Source of the DNA: Elmis aenea | Taxonomy: Eukaryota > Arthropoda > Insecta > Coleoptera > Elmidae | NCBI GenBank assembly: GCA_947652605.1 | Contig: OX393580.1 | Coordinates: forward strand, 14,404,159-14,468,158 | Direction of reading: 5' to 3' | Length of the DNA: 64,000 nt | In this document: in pieces, positions 22,712 through 34,677 of the stretch | Numbering within the stretch: position 1 is the first letter of the stretch | Layout: the number at the start of each line of letters is the position of its first letter | Made by a program: the position numbers and the translations under genes | Notes under the pieces: model-generated | What the model was told of the DNA's origin: nothing | Databases searched by the model: none | Seen by the model: the letters and a program-made list of their open reading frames with translations, nothing else

Positions 22712-25700
22712 ATGGCAGACATAATCGAGAAGAAACACTTAGATTTTGAACGAATTTGTCGAATTTGTCTACTACAACATGAAAACATGCAATCTCTAAG
22801 TTCTGGAGGTATTGACTACTTGCTAGAATGCGCATCTGTACAGGTAACTATTCGGTTTTCAGCAGCGTTTTTTTAATATACACATGAATTATCTATCAGC
22901 TCTTTGCTGCAAAAACAAAAATTATAAAACTCTATTATAATGCAACGTCAATATCAGTAGGTCCTAAATTTGAGACTCGACACAGCGAACTTGCTTATTT
23001 TAAAAACTACGCGGTCCGCCAAATTTAAGCAAAACGGAAGAAAATAAATATTTTATAAAACTTAAAAGCTCAAACACTTTTTAAAAAATTTCATAGTTTA
23101 TTATTTACTAACAAAAGCTAAATATTTGTTTAAACATTGTTTATTATTCAAGATATATAAAAATAGTATTTTTTAATGGAAACCGTTTTTTTTTAGTTTT
23201 TTTTTTTTTCGTATATTCACACTTGGGTAGTGATTTGTAATGCAACAATTTAAACTGATGATTCCTTTAATTACAACATAAATGTTATTCCATCTTAGTT
23301 TCATTACAGGCATCCATAGATGATGGCTTACCACAAACGTTATGCAAAGTGTGCTTTTCAAGTCTTCAGAGCTATTACATTTTTAAAAAGAAAATTGAAA
23401 CATCAGATCAACAACTTCGAAATATTTTAGAAGAAAAAAAATCGATTGCAAATGAATCTAGTCATGAATCTGTTGATGACGATAACAGTAAACTAAAAAC
23501 AGATTGTTGTAGTATTAAAATGGAAAAAAGTACTACTAAAAACCGCAGAAAACCCCAAAGAAATCTTGATATGGATAAAGCGTTGGCAAAATTGCTGGCA
23601 TCTGCACCTTATCCAATGAAAAAAGGACAAAACGACTGTAAAGATTGCACGTGCCATATTTGTCATAAAAAATTTAATTGTAAGGGTCAATTAACAAGAC
23701 ATTTAAAAACACATACAGGTATAAGAAGTCATATTTGTGAAATATGTGGTAAGGCATATATGGAATCAGGATCTTTACAAAAGCACTTTATATCAAAACA
23801 CTCGGGGGAAGATAAACCCCATAAATGTATGGAGTGCAATCAGGCCTTTGATCTGCGTTCCACATTAATGCGACACCAAAGAACACATACAGGAGAAAAA
23901 CCTTTTGGTTGTGAAATTTGCCATAAATTTTATCCATCAAAGTCATATCTTAATAAGCACAGACAGGTATATACTGAGTTTCTGATATTTTGTTTCTACT
24001 TTCATGTTTAAATGGAATGAAATAGTTATGTTATGTACATTAAAAATTTTTGGGGCTTGTTATAATTCGAGAGTATTCCAAACATAAATATACTCTTGTT
24101 GAATTATTCCTGTTATCCAATCTTTTAACAAATCTGTTGGTTAAAATTACCAAAACAAACGGAAATAAATGGTTTGACATTTGTTTTTGAAATTGTTAAA
24201 AATACAGTAAATGCATTTATTTTTTGGTTGATGGTTAAATGGGCACAGCTAGATAAAGGCCAAAAATTGCAATTTTTTTAAAATGTGATATATTGAAAAC
24301 TTACATTTTTGTAAATATAAATAATAATAGACTATGATTTTCTTGAGTCAATAATTTTAAAACAATATTTAATTGTCAGTAGGTACATCATTTCTTACAT
24401 TCAAGAAATTATATATTTTTTGCAAAATAGCAAAGGATTTGCAAATTTGTTCACTTGTTTTGCAAGAACTTTTCTTGTTGTTTTATGATCTTACTTACTA
24501 AATCCATGTCGCCTATCTACCCTCACAGGTGTAAGGCATTGGGGGGAGTTGAGTTTCCATTTATCATTTTTCATTTGTTGGAGTCTTCCATATCTTCCTC
24601 CATTTTCTTCTGTTTTGAGTCTTATTCCCTACGTCTTCCCACTTTATTCCTCTACTATCCAGTGCTTGTTTTACTCCTTCCTGCCACCTTTTCCTTGGTC
24701 AGCCTCTCGTTTTCTTTTTGTTACTTCTTGCTTCAAACACTTTTCTTGTTAACCTTATGTTGTCCTTTTGTTTTACATGTCTGAACCATCGTAGTATTCC
24801 TTCCTCTATTTTATTTCTTTTATTGATCTCACTTTTAAATTTTCTCTGTGTGTTGTATTTCTAATTTTGTCGAATTTGGTTTTCTCAGGAATCTCATTTC
24901 GGTTGCTTCCAAAGCCTTTTTGTGTTTTTCTGTTGTGGTACATGTCTCCGAGGCATATGTTAGCCACTTTTTTTTATGTATTTCTATTTTTATTTCTTTC
25001 GGGATTTCTTTTTTCCCTAGGAATGTGTTTTTAATGCTATTGAATAATCTTCCTTCTTTTATTCTTCTTTCTCTGACTTCTTCATCGATTTTTCCGACTC
25101 CTGTTATTATCGATCCTAAATATCATCTACTGCGACTATGTCAACACCAGCTAGTATTAGGTACAATAAAATGTCTTTACACTTTTCTTCTTTTTTTCCC
25201 ACTTAAGAGTGTAATGCTCGTGTTAGTTATGAGACATGTAGGGTATAAATTACTCGTTTATTAAAAAAAAAAATTGTCGATGATCTAATTGATGTACCTA
25301 TGGAATTCAAAATTTATTTTTTGTTTAAACAACACGCAAAAAAAATTGTTTAAAATTGCCCATATTGATAGTTCATTAATTAATTGCGATAATAAAAATA
25401 AAAGAAGGGAAACTTTTTTAAAATTTACATTATTTTTTGGCCATATTTAAAAAAAAATATGTGTCTTATTTAATTTTGCAGTATTGAATTTGTTTTATAA
25501 AAAAAAACATTAAAATTTTTTCTGTTGTTGATAACAACTGAGGTATTCCGCATTCACATTGAAAAAAAGACACCTTGTATTTTTGCAAAGCATATAAAAA
25601 TGGCACAAAATAAATCTGATGAAAAATAATGTGCACGAGTATAATTTTAAAAAACAGTCCGGTCACTAGTACAATCATTTTAAATGTATATATTTGTTTC

Positions 25701-26320
25701 AGACACATTTTGGTGTTCGTGACAAACCCTATGTTTGTGAAATTTGCAGCAAATCTTTTTCATTAAAGGATGGTCTTAAAGCTCATCTTATAACCCACTC
25801 GGACGAACGTCCATTCAAATGTTCAGTCTGTTCTAAATCATTTGCAATGAAGGGATCTTTACAATCACACGTTAAATATATTCACACCAAGGAGAAAGAT
25901 TTTATGTGTCAAGTTTGTGCGAAAGCTTTTGTAACAAAATGTGAACTAAACGAACATATGCGACGACACACAGGTGAAAAAAAAGAACCATCCCATCAAT
26001 GCACCCTATGTGAGAAAAAATTACTATCCTCCACTCACTTGAAGTTACATATAAGATCAGAACATACAGGGGAAAGACCCTATAGCTGTGAATTCTGTCC
26101 AAAATCGTTTATTACTGCTCAAGCACTTAAGATTCATCGTCGGTATCATACTGGAGAACGTCCATATTCTTGTGTTTATTGTGGTAGAGGATTTGTAACA
26201 AATGAAAGTTTAAAAGTACATGAAAGAATTCATACAGGAGAGCGGCCCTATATATGTTTATTATGTGGCGCATCATTTACACAAAGTAGTACACTTAAAA
26301 CACACATGAAAACTCATTAA
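22712..26320 (+). CDS. ZAD and C2H2 zinc-finger protein, tandem copy 2
   Basis: Exons 22712-22843, 23310-23966 and 25703-26320 total 1407 nt, 468 aa. A ZAD domain (ERICRICLLQHENMQSL; TLCKVCFSSL) is followed by a short charged linker and eleven C2H2 fingers, from CHICHKKFNCKGQLTRH to the C-terminal LLCGASFTQSSTLKTHMKTH. Introns sit after ECASVQ in the ZAD and between the two His of finger four (HRQ|TH), exactly as in copy 1, so the two are tandem duplicates. The linker is shorter than in copy 1. Probable poly(A) signal AATAAA at 26345-26350. Likely nuclear DNA-binding regulator; specificity unknown. Confidence 0.93.
24520..25105 (-). pseudogene. LINE reverse-transcriptase C-terminal fragment in intron 2 of zinc-finger copy 2
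   Basis: Read on the minus strand with some frame breaks, it gives pieces such as RWFRHVKQKDNIRLTRKVFE, then RKRWQEGVKQAL and NRRKWRKIWK. These match the conserved post-RT tail (WxGHxxRM...RGRPRKRW...RxxWR) of insect non-LTR retrotransposons. An upstream piece ending ATEMRFLRK is also typical. No full open frame and no 5' part, so this is a dead 5'-truncated copy. The plus-strand frames over it are antisense shadows. Confidence 0.75.
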
Positions 26321-28119
26321 TATATTTTTGTATAATACTTATTAAATAAATATATTTATTTTAACGCGGTGTTTTCAGCATCATGTAAATGAACCTGTGA
26401 CAGTAAAACTATTCAATTGTTTTAAAAACAATTTTTAAATTTTAAGGATTTATTAGAGCCCTATAATACCATATGTTGCATTTTTGTGTGTAAATGTAAA
26501 TATAATTTTTGGAAATCATTCGATTTTTAAATAGTACACAGAATGCTTATCAGTGGAATTTCATTTATTATTAGCCATAGAGCATGTGTTAAAATCTGTT
26601 AAAGTTGCTTAATTTTAGTTAACAATATGAAAACATGTTTCAGATGTCTGCAACTGTTTACTGAAAAAATATGAATGACAATTTTTTAGTTAATTTAAAG
26701 TTCTGTAAAAGCCTCTTTATTGCCACTTTTTATTTTACTTGGTATTATCAAGGTTTTGTTAAGTTGATATAGTTTTTTTTTTTTTTTTTGTTTTGCTTTA
26801 ATAGAAATACGAAATTTAAGCATTTGAAGTCATGTGATAAATTTAAACAAATGAGATCAAAATTACTCTGATAACAATCCTAGGGTAATTATCACTTATG
26901 CCATTGTAGCCAAGTAACAATACATAAACAAGATTGTCAGTTTGACAGTATCATTTTAAAGTTTCATTCAAAACTGACATTAAATAGTACAGGGTGGCCT
27001 ATTATCGATGCCCATACAGGGTCTCGGTTATTATCAGAGATAGAAAAAAACTAAGTACATAGTCTCGATTTCTTATTTCGAGAGAAATTCATTGCCGTAA
27101 ACAGATTTTTCATATCTTTTTTAATTTTCGAAATGTAGCCAAAAACTGATTTTTAGCAATTTTCAAAAATGTTAAATATCTAGCTTAAACGAAAAGATAG
27201 AGAAAAACTTTGAAAGACATTTTTGACATGGTTTTTTGTCCTTAGTAAAATAGCGATGTTCAATTTTTTTTTACTCATACAAATATTGATATATTACACC
27301 TAACTTTCTTATTTTAAATGGCAACCATAAGCAAATTATATATTTTTGAAAAGCGCAAAAAATAAGCTTTCCATTCATGTCAAAGCCAACTATGGTTGCC
27401 ATTTAAAATAAACCATAAAGATAGTAGGCTTTGAAAATGGTAAAAGATTAAAAAAAAGTTAATTATTAATGTAAAATAATTAATACCGTACGCTTTTAAA
27501 ACCAAATTGTTCTTTTGCAATTTTCTTAAAAATTTTGTTATGTAAGGGTGTACAAAAGTTTTAGTGCGTTGAAAAGAGAAAGAAAATGTCTTTCAAACCG
27601 TATAAAAAAATATGTATGGTGCCATTAAAAAAAAAACAAATATGGTGCCATAACTCCTAAAAAAAAACAAAAGAAAACGAAATTTGACATGACAATATTT
27701 TGGGAAATACTGTATCAAACAACTTTTATTTGAAACTTTTTTTGATTATTCTTTCCAATAACAAAATAAGTGGGGGTGTCATAAGTGATGCCTCACCCTG
27801 TATAGTTGAAGAATAACTAGGTTATTGAATTTATTACTGCAATACTCATATATGACAATAAAACAGTCATAAAGTACGAACAGGACCAGTTCCTGTTATT
27901 CTGTGTTTAGATTATGGTTAATATATGAAATGTAGTGTGTTTACCTCACACTGACCATTATAATTTTTTAATTTCAACATTATACAGTATTAACAGCGAT
28001 TCAGATTTAAATATTACTGTTGCGATACTGATAATCTAAACAGCTTTTAAGTCAGGTGAATTGGAATATTATGCCAACTGATATTTAGTTTATAATACTA
28101 CTCTCTTTATTATTATAAC
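26321..28119. other. Intergenic region with a composite foldback at 26990-27800
   Basis: Between zinc-finger copy 2 and the TCAIM 3' end. Apart from the mobile element at 26990-27800 and the poly(A) signal at 26345-26350, I see only AT-rich non-coding DNA. Confidence 0.5.
26990..27800. mobile_element. Composite CAGGGTG-end element (family D left end, family E right end)
   Basis: The left end CAGGGTGGCCTATTATCGAT belongs to the family of 52664-53396 and 62815-63937. The right end, inverted CAGGGTGAGGCATCACTTAT, belongs to 51819-52657. TA flanks both sides. A switch between the two lies near 27420-27480. Either a recombinant element or two nested/truncated insertions. Confidence 0.7.
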
Positions 28120-28461
28120 CAGTGGTGAGCTATGAAATTTTTAACAAAGGGCTCGCTCATAGTTAAATAAAAACAAAAAAATAATGTTTATTATATGTTG
28201 GAAAAAAAATGGCATTTTAAATTCAAACGAGAATAGTCGAGTGATTGTACATAATTCAAAAAATTCTATTGTGCGACGGGTTAATCTAAATTTAATCGTC
28301 ATTGCTTGATAGGCATGACTTGGTCGCTTTACAAATGTACGTAATGACAATGATTTTAAGATATATTTTTTCTTGAGAAAATGGTTAACAAGAAGAACAA
28401 GGGGCTCGCAAAGTAATAATTTAACAAAGGGCTCGCGCGAGCCCCCTACAGCTCACCACTG
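28120..28461. mobile_element. hAT-type MITE (342 bp)
   Basis: Ends CAGTGGTGAGCTATGAAATT and, inverted, CAGTGGTGAGCTGTAGGGGG are flanked by a perfect 8-bp duplication ATTATAAC at 28112-28119 and 28462-28469. AACAAAGGGCTCGC occurs near both ends. No protein evident. Confidence 0.88.
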
Positions 28462-28728
28462 ATTATAACCATCATGGCATTCTTGGTTCAGAGGTAAGAA
28501 ATTTTTTCGTTTGCAAATACTAAAAACATTCCCTCAGTTCGCTTTCCATCAAATTTCCCAAGTAAAAATAAGGCATATTTAGGAAATTTTATTTTATTGA
28601 GTATTAATACTTACACTTAAAATTTATTATCTTAAATATCACAATTTATTAATTGTCTTTTCTACTTTTCTAACTTTCTTAATAACAAAATATGTGCATT
28701 TTAGAACTACTGTACAACAAATATTTAT

Positions 28729-31700
28729 TTACAAGACCCAGTTCCAAGGTATACAAAATACTCCATCTGATAACACAGAATAATAATGAGTAATATTCAG
28801 ATGAAGTTCTTTGAGCCTTTCTAAATCTTTTTTACATTCAAGCAACTTCTTACAACACTGTATCATTAATTTTGGTGTTACATTATCTTCTTTATCTAAA
28901 CTACCTAACTGTAACTCTTCTATGCATTGCTTATGCAGTGATCGTTCAACATATTTATTTCTGTAAAATAAGAATTACAGATCACTTATTTATTTATTAA
29001 ATATGTACTGTAGTTTTATCAATTTTACTCTTAAATTAATTTACCAAAAGAAAATGATTTCTAAAATATTTATATTTTATAAAATCACAAATGCTTACTC
29101 ATTGTATTCTATCATCCGTTTTGCTGCCTCTTCTAAATTTTCTGAGATAAAATTGACTAGTAGAAATCCTGGACAAGACGAAGGAACTATAAATTGACCT
29201 GTAGGTGATACCATTAGTGGCCCTGCTTCACTGAAATATTTATTTTAAAAAAATTAATTTTACATATATTATAAAAATTATTTAAATGATTCGGGCCACC
29301 ATTGGTCTTGTTTTTTATATAGAAGATAAAGATTCTATTAAATTAGCGATAATTTACATATAATAGACTTTTTTTGGTAGCGATATTCAAATGTTTTAAA
29401 CACTGCATAGTTAAATTAATTAAAAAAAGCATAAAATGTAATTTTGTAATTTTGTTTAATAAGTTTTCTAGTTTTAAAAATTGAATATTTATGACTTATA
29501 ATGACTTCAAATGTTTAATAAACTGGTGGTATATTTTCTTCATGCCACACTTAGTTACAATATAGCAGTCAACTTTTAATTTTATTGTTTATGCCATATT
29601 ACATATTTACTTAAACATGTAACATTTCATTTTTCCTTTCAACAATATATCACTTGCACTAAAAAAAATCAAACATTTGCCTACTTCATAGAAATATTTT
29701 TTAAGCATATATAGTTATGTAAATAATGATTTCCATAATCTACTTTGAATAACTAAAACCAGAGTCGGATTAACCAATAGGCAACAAAGACAAATTGGGG
29801 CCTGTATTTCAGAAGGGCCCAATTCGACCCCGCACAAGAATTTATTATTGTGTTTGCTTATTAAAAAAAACTTTTAAATATATTTTTCTTTCACTTCTAA
29901 ATGTCTGTCAGTTGAATTTGCAAAAACCCTCTATAAATGGAACGAAAACGCTAAATTATGTCTAGGGCCACGCTAAAGATTTAATCTGGCACTGGCTTAA
30001 ACATGTCAGTATTAACAGACTTTTACTTTATTTATAGAATAATAATATCGTTTATAGCCAACTCGTTATAACAGTCATTTTTTTGAAACCTTCATTTATT
30101 ACGTTTTTTCACAAGTGATATACCACTAAAACAAGAAAAACAAATGCAAGTTTTCCATGAAAAAAAAAACTGATATCACAAAATTTATTAAGCATAAGAA
30201 AGTATTGAAGGTCGCAAAAATTCGATTTTTATTTTTAAAATTTAAAAAATACTAAACAAAAAAAATTGCAGTTTTATTTCTTGCTTCTATCAAGTTAACT
30301 ATGAATTTTTTAAACTGTATATCACTACAATTAAGGTCTATTGCATGTAACTTTAGTCAAATTTAATACATAAATGTTTGATTAAAGTACAGTGACCACA
30401 CGTCCCGATTTTGACGGGACTGTCCCGCTTTTTGGGGGACTGTCCCGCGTCCCGCCGATTTTTAAAAATGTCCCGCTTTTTAGAAAATATCTGCATTTCT
30501 TATTTTAAATGTACTGTAAAAATATATTACCTATTATTTATTAAGTGTTATGGTGAACATAAAGAAATAAAAAATACATTAAAAAAAACACATAAAATGC
30601 ATGCAGAGTAAACTAAATTAGGCAATGTACCGAGTTAGATTTACTCGGTGGTGTTCGATCATTGTCGTTACGTCTCGGCTTAATTCAGATAAGTGCAGTC
30701 AGTGAAGACTGCCGTTACGACAGTGCGGTTTGTTGTTTTCAATTTGACGTTCGGTTTGACTCATTATTTGATTGACGAAGGTAGAGCAATAGTCGCCACA
30801 ACGTAACGGTCAATAAGGTAAAATTTAATACTCTTTTTTAGCCTTTGTAGTAAATTTTTTATTTATTTCTAGTATTTACCCACAGAATAAAAGATGGGTA
30901 AAAAAAAAAAAAAGTACAAGTATATGAATGTATACAATAATATATATAACTAAATTGTAATTCTCATTTCATCCCATTTGTCCCGCTTTGTCTCAATGAA
31001 AATGTGGTCACTTTAGATTAAAGTGGGTTTTTCTAACTCAAAAGCCAATGTCTATCTCTTATATTAAGCGAGATCCTTACAGTGGCCCAAATTAAATTTC
31101 AACGAAATGCGTTCATGATTTTCTTTGTAGTTCGACAAAGTTACTAATCGCTTAATGGTTTTAATTACTAATCCTATTAGTAGCTTATCTGTGAGTTGAT
31201 TTGTTCATAAATCACAAATTTTCATACCTATATTTTAGCAAAATAAGTCTAAACTAAATTTGAATTTAAACAAATTTTATTTTATTCATACAGCTTATTA
31301 CTTAAAGTTTTTTTTCTTACCTTTCAACCACAATTTCATATTGCTTTAATGACATTGGCCAGTGTTTTGGATAACTTCTCCTTCCTTGGTAGTCACTTAA
31401 CGCAGTTGTAATTTGTTGTAAATGTCGTTCGTATTCACCTGCTAATACTTTTGGCATAAATTTCCTACAAATTCCATACACACATAACACAAAACTGTGC
31501 ACATAAATATTTATAGTACTTACCTTCTTACTACACGAACATCTCTTAAAACGTGTGATACTGACTTTTCAAAAGCTGGTATTCTTAACAAAACTGCATC
31601 ATATTTTCTTACATTTTTAATAAGCTGTAAAAATCAAATCAAATAACAGAACAAACACAAATGAAACTGCCGATATTTATATTATTTAGCAATTTAGTTC

Positions 31701-34000
31701 AATTAGAAATTAGATCAACTCATGTAAATATTTAATTAAAAGCATTTTTTTCCCTAGATACAATATTTGTAAAAATAAAACAAAGTTTTTCATGTGTGAC
31801 TTTTAAAGTAAGTGGGTTATTGTATTTTTTTTTCATATTTTAATTTAATGTGTACATACTTATATGCTTTGCTCTAATTCAGTGGTTCCCAAAATGGTCC
31901 CTACGAACCCCAAGGGGTCCCTGGGATCATTCAGGGGGTCCTTGGAAAATTAAAATCGATTTTGGGGTCCCTGAACAACGTCAGGGGGTCCCGCGCAAGG
32001 TTTAATATAAAATAAAAAAATTTAATTATCTCAAAAAATGACATCGCTTATATGACTGATTTATTTGCCAGATTTAACGAGACTAATTTGAAACTTCAAG
32101 GTGACACATTAAATTTAATCAAAACTAAAAGTGTAATATCTGCTCTTGTTGCAAAACTTTTGCTATACAAACAAAACTTGGGAAGAGGAGAATGTTCTCA
32201 GTTTCCAAATCTTTCAAAATTGCAAAATAGAGATGAAGATTTGTTTGCTTATTGTCAACACATAACGGCGCTTCATTCGGACCTTAACCAAAGATTTGAA
32301 GACATTCTTCACTTGGATATTCCCGACTGGGTGTTGAACCCTTTGCAAGTAGTCAAACTCAGAGCACAAATGCACATGAATACATACTAATACAGGAGCA
32401 ACTTATTGAATTATCCACAAATGAGGAGCTGAAACCAATGTTTAAACAAGGATACGACAATTTCTGGTTACAAAAACAGATCCCAATTTTATATCCAGCA
32501 TTATGGGTTATTGTACAGAAGCTTATGATTACTTTTCCGTCTTCCTATTTGGTAGAACGTGGATTCAGTGTCGTTATGAGCCTCGTCACAAAAAAAAGAA
32601 ACCGACTAGAAATTAGTACTCGTGGGGATTTGCGGTTGCTACTCACAAACATTGAGCCGGACATAAATACACTCATAACATCCCATCAGGTTCATCCAAG
32701 TCATTAATTTATTTTGTATTTTAAAACAAAAGTTATAATTTCAATAAATACTTCTTCAACAAAATGTTTTATTTATATTTTATTTTTACGTCACCATTTA
32801 CCATTCAAGACATCAAAGTTAAATTTTTAATTTTTCTATTATGCATTTATGTAGTTTTTTACCCAGGGTCCGTGGGAAAGTTTTGACTATGAAAGGGGGT
32901 CCGTGGGCAAGTTTTGACTATGAAAAGGGGTCCGTGGGCCAAAAGAGTTTGGGAACCACTGCTCTAATTTAACCAACTTAATACATTTTAAAAGAAACAA
33001 GATACCAATGCTAGGGCTCGAAATTAAACTATGCTGTGTTTATTTTAACCATTGAATAAAAAGATTTTAATTCAATGATTTTAACTCACATCTAACCAAT
33101 TGTTTCTAACTTCTCCACTGTTTAACATTATATGACCATCAAGACTAACTCCTGTGGATGGAGCAAATACTAAAATTCTACCTACAAAAAGTATGATTAA
33201 ATAAAATAAATAATTCATCATCAATCATATCAAACCTCTTAATATATGCATAGGATCAGGATGTTGTTCTGCTAATGATTGTAAACTTTGTAAACAACCT
33301 TTAAAATGTTGTTCGTTCCAACCACATTCCCATCGTACTTCCAATATACCCCATTGTTCTGATAAGACTTTTTTTAATCTCGACACTTCTTCCTTTACCA
33401 GTTTTTGTGCCTCACTTTTTTGTCGTGCTATTTTATGATTTTTTTCAAGCCATTTCCTAAGGGTATATGCTTCTCTAGTTTCTTTAATTTTTTTTCTAAA
33501 CACATAAGCCCCAAAAATTGGATCATTTTCACTTAAATTTGATAAATCTATATCTGAATTAATCCTTATTCTGACAGTTTCATTCGGTTCTGGTAGTATT
33601 GGTATTTTATCAACATATTCAGTGGACAATTTAAAACTTCTTAATATTGTTAATACAGTAGCACGGACATCCTTTTCTTTTAAAAATATATTTACTAATT
33701 GAAAGTTTCCTGCAGAAATATTAAAAGTGACACTCATATAATAGGATTTACAAGTAAACAACCTTCTTTATTTGACTTATCTCTCACATAAAATTTTAAT
33801 GAGCATGGTCTAGCTGCTTTTCTAGATTGTAACGTCTCTAAAACGGAACTTAATTGTTTTAGAGAATTTTCATTAGTATTCTGTAATATAAAGTGTTGGA
33901 AGATCAATAAAAACTTTCTCAAATGTTATACTCTCTGACTGGGGTGCTGTCCAAAAAGATCTGGATGTACAGAAAAATAAAATGGTCTTAAAGCTGTTGA
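28729..34000 (-). CDS. TCAIM: T-cell activation inhibitor, mitochondrial (TCAIM) homologue, 5' end in assembly gap
   Basis: Eight exons on the minus strand: 34000(partial)-33932, 33880-33763, 33709-33236, 33181-33090, 31624-31524, 31464-31321, 29230-29099, 28960-28729. All junction phases agree. The first visible residues, ALRPFYFSVHPDLFGQHPSQ, are the DUF4460 start with its J-like HPD. NENSLKQLSSVLETLQS and SLKFYVRD follow, then DUF4461 (GRILVFAPSTGVSLDGHIML) and the C-terminus GVFCIPWNWVL, like the family's IPWDW. Vertebrate TCAIM is mitochondrial and affects mitochondrial dynamics and T-cell activation; the insect role is unknown. The donor at 33763 (GTTGTT) is weak and its 53-bp intron is my inference. 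The start codon and presequence are lost in the N run. Confidence 0.88.
29760..29994. mobile_element. hAT-like MITE in TCAIM intron
   Basis: Inverted ends CAGAGTCGGATTAA and CAGTGCCAGATTAA are flanked by ACTAAAAC and GCTTAAAC, a degraded 8-bp duplication (6 of 8). No coding capacity. Confidence 0.65.
30389..31016. mobile_element. hAT-like element (628 bp) in TCAIM intron
   Basis: Flanked by a perfect 8-bp duplication ATTAAAGT (30381-30388 and 31017-31024). The ends share AGTGACCACA inverted. Left subterminal sequence contains repeated TGTCCCGC motifs; the right has TTTGTCCCGCTTTG. The small frame within is not a recognisable transposase. Confidence 0.75.
31880..32961 (+). mobile_element. hAT transposon, internally deleted, with transposase C-terminal remnant (ZBED5-like)
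   Basis: Ends CAGTGGTTCCCAAAATGGTC and, inverted, CAGTGGTTCCCAAACTCTTT have a perfect 8-bp duplication CTCTAATT (31872-31879, 32962-32969). Inside, frames 32052-32390 and 32438-32707 encode transposase pieces. The second holds the hAT C-terminal dimerisation signature (SSYLVERGFSVV, KKRNRLE, DLRLLLTNI). The BED finger and the catalytic core are missing and the two frames are offset. Dead element, but young enough that ends and duplication are intact. Lies in a TCAIM intron in the opposite orientation to the gene. Confidence 0.9.
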
Positions 34001-34200
34001 NNNNNNNNNNNNNNNNNNNNNNNNNNNNNNNNNNNNNNNNNNNNNNNNNNNNNNNNNNNNNNNNNNNNNNNNNNNNNNNNNNNNNNNNNNNNNNNNNNNN
34101 NNNNNNNNNNNNNNNNNNNNNNNNNNNNNNNNNNNNNNNNNNNNNNNNNNNNNNNNNNNNNNNNNNNNNNNNNNNNNNNNNNNNNNNNNNNNNNNNNNNN
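34001..34200. other. Assembly gap (200 N)
   Basis: A run of exactly 200 N, which usually denotes a gap of unknown true size. It hides the 5' part of the TCAIM gene and perhaps its promoter. Confidence 0.98.
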
Positions 34201-34212
34201 CACTTTTTTTAA

Positions 34213-34550
34213 CCTCTTAACGTACACATAAATTTCGAAAAGTCGGTCAAAAAATGTTAACTTTTTTTTATTGAAGAAATTTATTGCTAGGCATTGGCTA
34301 GGGCCGCTAGGGCTAGGGCATAATATAAAAAAAAACAATTTTCAGTAGCGTAGCAAGTATATTTTAACATGGGGGCACAAGATTTAAAAATTAATATTCT
34401 GTGAAAAAACTCCTAAAAACGGAAATCCAAAAAATTAACGTCGTTAAAAATGGAGAAAAATAAAGAAAAAAATGGAAATTAAGCATAAAAATGTTTACAA
34501 AAATTTAAAAAAAACTTCTTCATCTCTTCTGTGGCGTGTACGTTAAGGGG
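34213..34550. mobile_element. TTAA-flanked piggyBac-like MITE (338 bp)
   Basis: Inverted ends CCTCTTAACGTACAC and CCCCTTAACGTACAC are bounded by TTAA at 34209-34212 and 34551-34554. A partial inverted relative lies in HADHA intron 6 (about 2215-2411), sharing GCTACGCCACTGAAAAT-like and TTTTTGACCGA-like stretches. It sits just upstream of the C1orf50 homologue, between it and TCAIM. Confidence 0.78.
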
Positions 34551-34677
34551 TTAATGCAGTGATCTGTGGTTAATGCGCGTGAATAATCCGATAAGGCATT
34601 AACGTTTACTTATTTTTTAAAAAGATTCGATAGATACATAAAATTAAGCAGGAGAAAAGTCAAGTCAATCAAGGAAA

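Noticed and set aside
24455..25264. Plus-strand open frames rich in Phe, Leu and Ser
   Set aside because: They are the antisense of a LINE reverse-transcriptase tail recognised on the minus strand.
33982..34338. Open frames running through the N block
   Set aside because: They exist only because N bases do not create stop codons.
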